A stretch of 15,248 nt of DNA from the NCBI GenBank assembly GCA_963693635.1, contig CAVOBC010000080.1:1-15248 (forward strand), given 5' to 3'. The DNA comes from CAVOBC01 sp963693635 (lineage in GTDB: Bacteria; Pseudomonadota; Gammaproteobacteria; Pseudomonadales; Azotimanducaceae). Position numbers and translations under genes: made by a program. The notes under the pieces are model-generated. The model saw nothing but the letters and a program-made list of their open reading frames with translations, did not search any database and had not been told where the DNA came from. Positions 7,076 through 13,638 of the stretch are shown in pieces (the first letter of the stretch is position 1; the number at the start of each line of letters is the position of its first letter).

Positions 7076-7105
7076 TTCACCTTGTTAATAAAAAAGGAAT
7101 ATACA
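7076..7105 (+). promoter_or_regulatory. Candidate promoter/operator of the ArsR-SRPBCC unit
   Basis: TTCACC (7076-7081) and TATACA (7100-7105) are separated by 18 bases and resemble sigma-70 -35 and -10 boxes, in an AT-rich island of an otherwise GC-rich region. Within it TTGTTAATA (7082-7090) and TATACAA form an imperfect inverted repeat, which is the kind of site an autoregulating ArsR dimer binds. The ribosome binding site GGGAGGA at 7118-7124 follows. Confidence 0.4.
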
Positions 7106-7127
7106 AAGACAGGCAACGGGAGGACCC

Positions 7128-7487
7128 ATGGGCATATTCGAAGTGCTGGCACACCCAATTCGTCGCGATATTTTATGTTTGCTCGCAAACGGTCCCCTGG
7201 GCGCAGGCGAGATCGCCGCGAACTTCGATGTGTCCAAGCCCGCGATCTCGAAACACCTGAAACGGCTGCACGAGGGCGCGCTCGTCACGCGAACCGTCGA
7301 TGCGCAGAAACGCATCTACGAGTTGGACCCCACGGGACTCAACGCTGTCGATCGTTGGGTGGCAGACAGACGGGCAGCATGGGCAACAAGACTGAACAAA
7401 CTCGAACAATATCTGGAGCAAGCGCATGGGCGACGCAAAAAGCCATCACGGTCGGCAGGAGACAGATCCAAACCTCGCGACGATTGA
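7128..7487 (+). CDS. ArsR-family transcriptional regulator
   Basis: This 119-residue winged-helix regulator has FEVLAHPIRRDILCLLANGPLGAGEIAANFDVSKPAISKHLKRLHEGALVTRTVDAQKRIYELDP at residues 4-70, the canonical ArsR DNA-binding domain. The recognition helix is DVSKPAISKHLKRL. No cysteine metal site (CxCxD type) is present. This fits the metal-independent ArsR subgroup that is paired with SRPBCC proteins. A strong GGGAGGA ribosome binding site precedes the ATG. The next gene's likely original start (ATG 7426) lies inside this gene's tail, so the two are coupled. The regulator probably represses its own operon and perhaps the divergent crotonase gene. The last 25 residues are charged and unstructured. 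Confidence 0.92.
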   Translation: MGIFEVLAHPIRRDILCLLANGPLGAGEIAANFDVSKPAISKHLKRLHEGALVTRTVDAQKRIYELDPTGLNAVDRWVADRRAAWATRLNKLEQYLEQAHGRRKKPSRSAGDRSKPRDD

Positions 7488-7526
7488 AGGCACCGGCCAC
7501 CCGCCGCGTCGAGATCAAACGATCTC

Positions 7527-7955
7527 TTGCCCTATACGATCGACGACCTCTGGAAAGCACTCGTTGATCCCGACGCCGTGCGCCAATGGTTTGGCGCGTG
7601 GTCAATCGATCCGCAAGAAGGCGGCGACATCCAACTGGGTTTCGGCGAGACCATCGTCCCCAGATCAATCAGAACGATCTCGCCTCCCCATACACTCGCC
7701 TATACCTGGGAACAGGATGGCGAAGCGCCATCACTCGTGCAGTACGACCTCTTAAGGGTTGGCGACAGCCAGACGTTGCTCACGGTGAGCCAGGAACCAC
7801 TCGAGGCACGCATCACGGTAGACGTCGCCGCGGGTTGGCACAGCATGATGGATCGGCTGTCGACATACCTCGTCACCCGCACGCTTGCGGCTCAGGATAA
7901 GGATGGTTGGGCACAACTGTATGCGCCATATGAGGCAAAACTGGCGAGCGCGTAG
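7527..7955 (+). CDS. SRPBCC (AHSA1/START-like) domain protein, 5' end frameshifted
   Basis: This 142-residue frame opens at TTG 7527 and encodes most of an AHSA1-type START fold. Visible parts are YTIDDLWKALVDPDAVRQWFGAWSIDPQEGGDIQLGF, HTLAYTWEQDGEAPSLVQYDL, and the long C-terminal helix GWHSMMDRLSTYLVTRTLA. Such proteins bind hydrophobic ligands and usually follow an ArsR gene, as here. The usual first strand is missing from this frame but is found upstream in two others. From ATG 7426 (GGAG ribosome binding site at 7415) comes MGDAKSHHGRQETDPNLATIEGTG, then RRVEIKRSL in a second frame, then PYTIDDLW in this frame. An extra base near 7529 and another near 7498 would explain it. The original gene was probably 7426-7955, overlapping the ArsR gene. 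As sequenced it is likely non-functional unless the indels are errors. Confidence 0.75.
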   Translation: MPYTIDDLWKALVDPDAVRQWFGAWSIDPQEGGDIQLGFGETIVPRSIRTISPPHTLAYTWEQDGEAPSLVQYDLLRVGDSQTLLTVSQEPLEARITVDVAAGWHSMMDRLSTYLVTRTLAAQDKDGWAQLYAPYEAKLASA

Positions 7956-7971
7956 CACCAACAGGTTGCCG

Positions 7972-7994
7972 AAAAAACGGCAATATGCTGCCGT
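7972..7994 (-). terminator. Rho-independent terminator after the MBL gene
   Basis: On the minus strand ACGGCA and TGCCGT pair around a short GCATAT loop and are followed at once by six T residues (7977-7972). It lies about 45 bases beyond the stop at 8040. On the plus strand an overlapping hairpin, TTGCCG-A6-CGGCAA (7966-7983), follows the SRPBCC stop at 7955 but has no T-tract, so termination is better supported for the minus strand. Confidence 0.6.
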
Positions 7995-8039
7995 GAGTTC
8001 CCTTAGCGACCCCCCGTAATCCGGCACAGTGAAATGCTA

Positions 8040-8636
8040 CTAGGGAATCTCTGCGAGCAACTCTGCAATCACCCGCGCACCATCCTTGAAGATCGGCCAA
8101 CCGTCGCCGGTTAACACGGCGTCGATCGTAGGCAGATCTGCCAGACGCCGCACTGACCTAATCGCACTTGCCTTGTCCTGCAGCTTTGCATCCGGCAGCA
8201 AACAGAGCCTGCCGGCCTCGTGGGCTCTAATCAGATCGCCGGTTATCAGGGTTGTCTCCTCCAGCAAAAGCGCTACTTCACCCGGCGTCTTGGAACCCTC
8301 AAAGGCAATGACCATCAGCCCCGGCACTACTTCGTCGCCGTCCGCAAGCCACGCGGAACACGCCATGCTGTCACGCTCACCTGCCGGTCCCAGCACCTGC
8401 GCGCCGGTCGTCGCCGCAAGCGCAAAGGCGGCGCGTTCATGGTCGGAGTTGGTAATAAGGATGGTTGCAACCGATCCCAGTGTCGCCATGTGGTCCGCAT
8501 CGTGTGCAGACATAGGCAGCGGGTCGATCGCAATGTTGCCACCCGGCCTCACCCACAAGACGCTGTGAAAATCGATGTTTCTGCTCTCATCGAATTGCGA
8601 CCAACCGTACAGGTCCGGCCGATGCAATCGCTTCAT
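8040..8636 (-). CDS. MBL-fold-like protein with most zinc ligands lost
   Basis: This 198-residue protein follows the strand order of short metallo-beta-lactamase-fold hydrolases. It shows SVLWVRPGGNIAIDPLPMS (about 25-43), ILITNSDHERAAFALAATTGAQVLGP (59-84), VIAFEGSKTPGEVALLLEETTLITGDLI (109-136) and AVLTGDGWPI (173-182). In catalytic members the second segment is HxHxDH, the third has H-TPG and a GD pair, and the last is GHG. Here only Asp65, His66 and Asp134 remain. Lys116 replaces the first later His and Asp178 the last. It may bind a different metal, or none, so enzymatic activity is doubtful. The ATG is preceded by GGGAG. The gene converges with the SRPBCC gene and is divergent from the LLM oxidoreductase. 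Its substrate or partner is unknown. Confidence 0.8.
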   Translation of the reverse strand: MKRLHRPDLYGWSQFDESRNIDFHSVLWVRPGGNIAIDPLPMSAHDADHMATLGSVATILITNSDHERAAFALAATTGAQVLGPAGERDSMACSAWLADGDEVVPGLMVIAFEGSKTPGEVALLLEETTLITGDLIRAHEAGRLCLLPDAKLQDKASAIRSVRRLADLPTIDAVLTGDGWPIFKDGARVIAELLAEIP

Positions 8637-8901
8637 AGGCCCGCTCCCATTAGAATTTCGTTATTCGCCAGTCCTTCATACCCATTTCGCGCGTGCCCAT
8701 TCGCGCCTGCCAATGCAGACCAACGACTTCAAGCCGACAAAACGAACATAGGGGAGCGAAAAAGCTGACGAAGAACAGATCGAGCTTATCAGCTTCGTCG
8801 CATTCGATGCGCCACCGTTCAAAGAAACACTCACACTGCGCATCGGACGCGTTTCCACGCGCGGTGTATCATCCGGGCTCCAAACATCAAGGAGTGTTGC
8901 C
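8637..8901. other. Intergenic region between MBL-fold and LLM genes
   Basis: This divergent 265-base spacer should hold promoters for both flanking genes, but I see no clear hexamer pair. The minus strand has an open frame of about 65 codons (roughly 8660-8855) without a start codon, reading ERWRIECDEADKLDLFF and EVVGLHWQARMG. It could be the remnant of a lost gene. The AAGGAG at 8889-8894 is the ribosome binding site of the next gene. Confidence 0.3.
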
Positions 8902-9762
8902 GTGAAGCTAGGCGTTGTCTTTCCCCAGACTGAAATCGGCGCGGACCCGGATGTCGTGGCCCGTTTTGCGACGACCGCCGAAAGCCTCGGCTATGACCAC
9001 CTCATTGCCTACGACCACGTGCTCGGCGCCGGTACCGCGAGCCGCCCGGATTGGAGCGGCCCCTATACATCCGAGAGCATGTTCCACGAACCCTTCGTCC
9101 TGTTCGGCTATCTCGGCGCCATCACCTCTACGCTTGAACTCGTAACCGCTGTCATCATCCTGCCCCAGCGGCAGACTGCACTCGTCGCCAAGCAGGCCTC
9201 AAGCTTGGATGTGCTCACGCGCGGACGCCTGCGACTCGGCATCGGCACGGGCTGGAATGCGGTTGAATATGAAGCGCTCGGTGAGTCCTTCACCAACCGC
9301 GGCGCACGCTCTGAAGAGCAAATTGATGTCATGCGCAAACTGTGGGCGGATGACGTCATCTCTTATGAGGGCAAGTGGCACACCATCACCGATGCGGGCC
9401 TCAATCCCCTGCCCGCGCGGCAAATTCCCATCTGGCTGGGTGGCATGGCGCCCCAGGTTATCGATCGCGTTGCGAGACTCGCCGACGGCTGGTTTCCATT
9501 TTTTAACCAGGGCCTCGAAGAGCAGCTCAAAAAAGTGCACGAAGGCGCTACGGCAGCGGGGCGCAACCCCGACGACATTGGCATCGAAGTGATCACACCG
9601 CTCGGCAACGCTGACGGCAAGACGCTGGACCAGTTGAAGAAGCTGCGCGACATGGGTGTCAGCCACTCAGCTGTTGTGACCATGAATGTGGGTCTCAGCG
9701 GTGACGAGCACGTTGATGCCATCAAACGTTTCTGGGACGTGGCGGGCTCAATCATCGACTGA
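8902..9762 (+). CDS. LLM-class oxidoreductase (Rv2161c-like, F420-type subgroup)
   Basis: This 286-residue luciferase-like TIM-barrel flavin/deazaflavin oxidoreductase begins at GTG 8902, behind AAGGAG with good spacing. Landmarks are MKLGVVFPQTEIGADPDVVARFA (1-23), LGYDHLIAYDHVLG (29-42), HEPFVLFGYLGAIT (62-75), ILPQRQTALVAKQASSLDVLTRGRLRLGIGTGWNAVEYEALG (86-127) and IPIWLGGMAPQVIDRVARLADGWFP. This arrangement matches the subgroup annotated as F420-dependent (TIGR03619 type). That name was set by actinobacterial members, and whether this organism makes F420 cannot be told from the window; FMN is an alternative. Length and ends are normal and the gene looks intact. It stands alone on its strand. 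A broken exported-protein gene follows after about 250 bases. Confidence 0.9.
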   Translation: MKLGVVFPQTEIGADPDVVARFATTAESLGYDHLIAYDHVLGAGTASRPDWSGPYTSESMFHEPFVLFGYLGAITSTLELVTAVIILPQRQTALVAKQASSLDVLTRGRLRLGIGTGWNAVEYEALGESFTNRGARSEEQIDVMRKLWADDVISYEGKWHTITDAGLNPLPARQIPIWLGGMAPQVIDRVARLADGWFPFFNQGLEEQLKKVHEGATAAGRNPDDIGIEVITPLGNADGKTLDQLKKLRDMGVSHSAVVTMNVGLSGDEHVDAIKRFWDVAGSIID

Positions 9763-10011
9763 CGCCCCGGGGGACGACGTCAGGAGACACAACTCACCGC
9801 ACGTCGCCCCACAACGTCGAGAAAATTTACAGATCAGAATTCGTGAGCCGTCTCGGTTTGCGTAAACTGCTGGATCTGTTCACTTTTTGCTCATTGGCGT
9901 GGTATTTGCATTATCAGCTGCTCGCCGATGATGCAGCGATATGGCAATCAAATATCACACCCAACGCGACTCAACACCCGGCAGCCGCAGTTCCTTCTTC
10001 GAGGAGAGACA
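9763..10011 (+). other. Intergenic region upstream of the exported-protein gene
   Basis: A GTG-started frame (9843 onward) crosses this stretch, but its composition is not protein-like beyond a short hydrophobic part. I see no structured RNA or clear promoter. TTGCTC near 9888 followed by ATTATC about 17 bases later is a weak promoter candidate. Confidence 0.25.
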
Positions 10012-11026
10012 ATGCAAGCGCTTGCACTTCGAATCTCACATCGTGTTCGCTGGATTTGCCCCGAAGCGCTTAGCTGCCGCGACCTGCACGTGTAGCACTG
10101 ATAACGGCGACCCGACTGTTCGCGAGCGCGGCCCACGCTGCGAAGGTCACGACGATCGATCACAACGCGTTCACCTACCGCAACACGGGCGCCGGCGCCC
10201 TCTTCGGCGGCCCCGCTGCAACAGACTTTCATTTGGTCGTCCGCAAGAGGTTCAAACGAAAAAAAACGCCTAAGTCCAGCCCCATTCAGTGATGTCACGA
10301 CGCATTCCAACAACACCAAAGCCGATTTCAAGACGGGATCAGTCGACGATGGCGAGTCCCACCATGTGACCTTTGTATCGCGTGACCAAAAGCCCAAGCC
10401 AGAGGGCTATTTCACATGCGCCGAAGCTGGCAAATTCAAAGGCGTCAAATGCAGTGATTCGGTTCGCAGCAAGGCGCTCGATGGTAACGACGTCGCATTT
10501 ACCGAAACCACCGGTGGCTTCGATTTCGAGATCACGGTCGCCAACGAGTTTGGCGGGCACCTGTCCGGCGAGGTCGCCGTCATGATCAACCGTGCCGGCT
10601 ACGATGGACTCTTTCCGCACCCTGGTGGACGAGACGGTCTTGCTGTCCACCAGCTACAGTCTCGCCGATGGCGACTTCCTGACCCCGACAGCGCTGACGG
10701 GATTTCTGGCAACGGGCGATTCACTGCTGCTTGCGGGTACGGCAGACTCAGGCGACGGCGCGGGTGCGCTCGACTGGGCAATTGGCATCTCGGTGCCGGC
10801 ACCACCAGTGGGTGTGCTGGTCTTACTCGGGCTCAACGCGCTCAGTCGGCATTGCTTGTCACCATATCGCAAGGGTCCCCTGGCGCTGAGACGTTTCATC
10901 CGCCTCAGCGTCCCCGGACGTCAGTTGGTTGACTCTTCCTCAAGGAACAGATTCGCCCGCATCCTGACAAAGTCACTTGACGCCTGTATTCAAAATCGCC
11001 AAAAATTCGTGCTCGCCGTCCGGTAA
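10012..11026 (+). pseudogene. Exported protein with VPAPP (PEP-CTERM-like) tail, broken by about three frameshifts
   Basis: A GGAGAG site precedes ATG 10012, but no single frame spans the gene. Frame 1 gives MQALALRISHRVRW. From about 10074 frame 2 gives a signal peptide and mature start (RPARVALITATRLFASAAHA, then KVTTIDHNAFTYRNTG and GGPAATDFHLVV). After an A8 run at 10259-10266 another frame gives APFSDVTTHSNNTKADFKTG, DDGESHHVTFVSRDQKP, CAEAGKFKGVKC and GGFDFEITVANEFGG. After about 10610 a last frame gives FRTLVDETVLLSTSYSLADGDFL, GFLATGDSLLLAG and the tail VPAPPVGVLVLLGL. Joined, these make a coherent secreted protein of about 300 residues with a C-terminal sorting signal. Exosortase/PEP-CTERM proteins have this build, but their tail normally reads VPEP or VPAPA. 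The true 3' end is uncertain because the last frame runs on to a stop at 11026. No function can be assigned beyond export. Confidence 0.55.
10793..10852 (+). other. Putative C-terminal sorting signal (VPAPP, hydrophobic helix, basic end)
   Basis: The last frame of the broken exported-protein gene reads VPAPP followed by VGVLVLLGLNAL and then SRH and further Arg/Lys. This is the tripartite layout of PEP-CTERM-type signals: a motif, a membrane helix and basic residues. PP at the end of the motif departs from the common form. Confidence 0.45.
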
Positions 11027-11126
11027 CGAGACGCGGACGTTGCGAACCCGAACGACCAGATCAGCGAACGACATCCAACGACGCCTGACCCGGTCGGTGT
11101 ATGGTCCGGGTCCGGAGGAGAGCTTC

Positions 11127-12197
11127 ATGACACAACTCGCTTGTTCGCTCAGTCATCTCTCTTTCCGGTTTCCGTCGTCCCAGGAAGCGCTCTTTGACGA
11201 TCTTTCCTGCGTTTTCGCCAGCGGCTTTACCGGAATCGTCGGCGCCAATGGCGTCGGCAAGACAACCCTGCTGCAACTCGCGACAGGCGGGCTCAAACCT
11301 GAACATGGGCGGGTGTCCGGGCCAGACGCGGCCATCTACTGCGAACAGCGGACAGACCGGCCACCCACCGAGCTTGCCGATTTCCTGCACGCGGACGACG
11401 CTGCAAGCTATGCGCTAAAGGGGCGATTGGGCGTCAACCTCGACTTTGCAGATCGCTGGGACACGCTCAGCCACGGGGAACGCAAGCGCACACAGATCGG
11501 GTGTGCAATCTGGCAGCAGCCCGCACTCCTGGCGATCGATGAACCGACCAACCACATCGACGCAATCGCACGAGAATTGCTGATCCAGAGCCTCAGGCGA
11601 TATCAGGGCATTGGCCTCATCGTTAGCCATGACCGGGAACTCCTCGACACGCTGTGCGGCCACTGCCTGTGGTTAGCTCCCCCTGACGCTACCCTCTACA
11701 ATGGCGGCTACACCCAGGCACAGGAACAACGCGAGGGCATCCTCGAGACCTCCGTGCGGGACCGCAGCAAGGTAAAACGAGAATCGACACGGCTGCAACG
11801 AGAAATGCACCAGCGACGCGAACAGGCGGCCCGCTCGCACAAGAATCGATCGAAGCGCGGCATCACGGCAAAAGACCACGATGCCAAGGACAAAATTGAC
11901 CTCGCGAGCGTTAGCGGCAAGGACGGTCAGGCCGGCCGACTCTTAAAACAAATGGAGGGCCGGCACGCTCAGGCGCAGGCACGGCTCGAGAGCAGCGTGG
12001 TGCAAAAGCAGTACGATCTCGGCATCTCGGCATCTCGCTTCCCGGGTCGCGGTCCCGGCGCTCACATCTGCTTCATGTCGATGCCGGCTACATCCCCCTG
12101 TCGCCGACCCGCAACCTCAGGCACCCCGTGCTGTCGATGCAGACCAGTGACCGGGTTGGCATCGGCGGTGCCAACGGCCTCGGCAAGTCGACCCTGA
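11127..12197 (+). CDS. ABC-F ATPase, N-terminal half (gene split by frameshift)
   Basis: The true start is ATG 11127, behind a perfect GGAGGAG; the frame extends upstream to 10977 without family similarity. The first nucleotide-binding domain is complete. Walker A GANGVGKTT is at residues 39-47, signature LSHGERKRTQ at 114-123, and Walker B LLAIDEPTNHID at 134-145, followed by an SHDRELLD switch. A charged, helical linker rich in Arg, Lys, Gln and Glu follows (about 200-290), as expected for soluble ABC-F proteins. These act on the ribosome rather than in membranes. After about residue 300 the frame is wrong because the octamer ATCTCGGC is duplicated at 12016-12031. The remaining residues to 12197 are out-of-frame. 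Removing one octamer gives a single 508-residue protein ending at 12661, the normal ABC-F length. Confidence 0.85.
   Translation: MTQLACSLSHLSFRFPSSQEALFDDLSCVFASGFTGIVGANGVGKTTLLQLATGGLKPEHGRVSGPDAAIYCEQRTDRPPTELADFLHADDAASYALKGRLGVNLDFADRWDTLSHGERKRTQIGCAIWQQPALLAIDEPTNHIDAIARELLIQSLRRYQGIGLIVSHDRELLDTLCGHCLWLAPPDATLYNGGYTQAQEQREGILETSVRDRSKVKRESTRLQREMHQRREQAARSHKNRSKRGITAKDHDAKDKIDLASVSGKDGQAGRLLKQMEGRHAQAQARLESSVVQKQYDLGISASRFPGRGPGAHICFMSMPATSPCRRPATSGTPCCRCRPVTGLASAVPTASASRP
12016..12031 (+). repeat. 8-bp tandem duplication that breaks the ABC-F gene
   Basis: ATCTCGGC occurs twice in a row (12016-12023 and 12024-12031) and is followed by a partial third copy ATCTCG. Deleting one unit restores YDLGISLPGSRSRRSHLLHV and joins the two ABC-F halves exactly, without any other change. 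Confidence 0.85.
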
Positions 12198-12661
12198 TCG
12201 CGCATCTGCTTGGGCACTTCCATATCGAGCTTGCACACCTGACGCACATGCCCCAGGAGATTTCCGCACAAAATGGTGCAATCTTGCTGCGCGAGGCAAA
12301 AGCGCTAAAGAACGAGCAATTGGGACACGCCATGAATGTGGTGAGCAGGCTCGGGTCGCGCCCCCAACGGCTTCTAGGTAGCGCGCAACCCAGTCCCGGC
12401 GAGTTACGCAAGCTGCTTCTTGCCCTCGGCATGGGGCGTTCACCTCACCTGATCATCCTCGATGAGCCAACCAACCACCTCGACCTGCCATCAATCGAGT
12501 GCCTGGAAGCTACGCTTGTCGACTGTCCCTGCGCTATGGTCATCGTTAGCCATGACGAGCGGTTATTGGACCACCTCACCACCACCCGCTGGGAAATCGA
12601 GGATGCAGGGTCCGGCGACAGCGAACTCATCGTTGCAGCCCTTGGCCCGGAAAACCTTTAG
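12128..12661 (+). CDS. ABC-F ATPase, C-terminal half (gene split by frameshift)
   Basis: This frame carries the second nucleotide-binding domain of the same ABC-F protein: Walker A GANGLGKSTL, signature SPGELRKLLLALG, Walker B HLIILDEPTNHLD and the switch IVSHDERLLD. The GTG at 12128 is only the first possible start. The protein-like sequence continues upstream in the same frame (SHLLHVDAGYIPLSPTRNLRHP) to the tandem duplication at 12016. Without the duplication this is one protein with the 11127 frame. As sequenced, the half would lack the first domain and linker, so function is doubtful. The stop is at 12659-12661. A weak hairpin follows. Confidence 0.82.
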   Translation: MLSMQTSDRVGIGGANGLGKSTLIAHLLGHFHIELAHLTHMPQEISAQNGAILLREAKALKNEQLGHAMNVVSRLGSRPQRLLGSAQPSPGELRKLLLALGMGRSPHLIILDEPTNHLDLPSIECLEATLVDCPCAMVIVSHDERLLDHLTTTRWEIEDAGSGDSELIVAALGPENL

Positions 12662-12672
12662 CCGCATTTCAC

Positions 12673-12716
12673 GGTGCCGGATCACCGCGCTGTCGCGCAG
12701 GGAACACCGCGGCACC
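12673..12716 (+). terminator. Possible terminator hairpin after the ABC-F gene
   Basis: GGTGCCG (12673-12679) pairs with CGGCACC (12710-12716) around a GC-rich loop that can itself fold. The sequence TTGCTTTAG follows. The T-tract is poor, so this is a weak candidate. Confidence 0.3.
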
Positions 12717-12860
12717 TTGCTTTAGTTCCATGAAAGGCGCTGCTCTTCATCTGCCTGCTAGAATCATTTTCTCGTCGCTCCCAGACCTGATTCAGGCAGC
12801 GAGAAGCGGCCGACACGCACAACCGGCACAGAGCCGTGGATTCGGCCCACTCACGCACCG

Positions 12861-13634
12861 TTGCACACACCCAGGAAGACATCGGCATTGACGACATCGG
12901 CACTTGACCACCCTAAACGCGCACTCCCAATCGAGAGCGCGCAGAACGTCCGTGATCTCGGCGGATACAAAACAGCCGATGGCGCTGAGACACGCTGGCA
13001 CCGTTTCGTACGTGCCGGCGACATGGATCAAATGACCGGGACCGACCAGCAGCGACTGCTCGACCACGGCATCGGCACCATCGTCGATCTGCGCATGGAC
13101 AAGGAAATCGCCGCGGCGCCGAACGTCTTCACGGCACATCGACACGCGCGCTTCGTCATCCACGACTTCTGGGGCAAACGCTTCGATGCATACCGGTCCA
13201 AGAACAAGACCGCATCACTCGATCAGAAACTCGCCGCTCTCTACTGTGAAGGGCTCGTCGAATCGGGCTTTGTCATTGCAGAGATCATGGCCACATTCGC
13301 CGATGACCGGACCGGCGGCTATGCCTTCCACTGTCGATCCGGGAAAGACCGGACCGGCCTCGTGGCCGCGCTCTTGCTCGCGATAGCAGGCGTGCCGGCA
13401 CCGACGATCTGCGACGACTACGGACTTACGGCTAACTTCCTGATCTCGCCCGACGCAGACAAACAAATCGATCCGAATCAACCTGGCGCTTACCTCAGAG
13501 GTTGTGCGCCGGCAACGATGGCGATGACGCTCGGCTTTCTGGATCAAACGTTCGGCAGCCCGCTTGGCTACCTCCAGCATATCGGTGTCACCGGGGCCCA
13601 AATCAGTGCCATCAAATCGAAACTGCTGGATTAA
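12861..13634 (+). CDS. Tyrosine-protein phosphatase family (Y_phosphatase3-like)
   Basis: This 257-residue protein has the bacterial tyrosine/phosphoinositide-type phosphatase layout. It shows IESAQNVRDLGGYKTADGAETRWHRFVRAGDMDQMT (about 24-59), LLDHGIGTIVDLRMDKE (66-82) and the P-loop FHCRSGKDRTGL, in which Cys158 and Arg164 make the CX5R motif. A C-terminal helical part follows (TFGSPLGYLQHIGVTGAQISAIKSKL). The catalytic Cys would form the phosphocysteine intermediate. The start is uncertain because no ATG is available. TTG 12861 and TTG 12888 are both possible, and the second has AGGA about ten bases upstream. Next comes a TPR/TonB-C protein that starts a few bases after this stop or overlaps it, so the two probably share a transcript. 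Confidence 0.87.
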   Translation: MHTPRKTSALTTSALDHPKRALPIESAQNVRDLGGYKTADGAETRWHRFVRAGDMDQMTGTDQQRLLDHGIGTIVDLRMDKEIAAAPNVFTAHRHARFVIHDFWGKRFDAYRSKNKTASLDQKLAALYCEGLVESGFVIAEIMATFADDRTGGYAFHCRSGKDRTGLVAALLLAIAGVPAPTICDDYGLTANFLISPDADKQIDPNQPGAYLRGCAPATMAMTLGFLDQTFGSPLGYLQHIGVTGAQISAIKSKLLD

Positions 13635-13638
13635 CCGG

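Noticed and set aside
8660..8855. Minus-strand open frame reading ERWRIECDEADKLDLFF
   Set aside because: It has no start codon and no recognisable family. It may be a remnant, but the evidence is too thin to call a gene.
9199..9666. Open frame of 155 codons on the minus strand
   Set aside because: It is antisense to the intact LLM oxidoreductase, a common artefact in GC-rich DNA.
9843..10073. GTG-started 76-codon frame with a short hydrophobic stretch
   Set aside because: It has no ribosome binding site, its second half is low-complexity, and it overlaps the start of the broken exported-protein gene.
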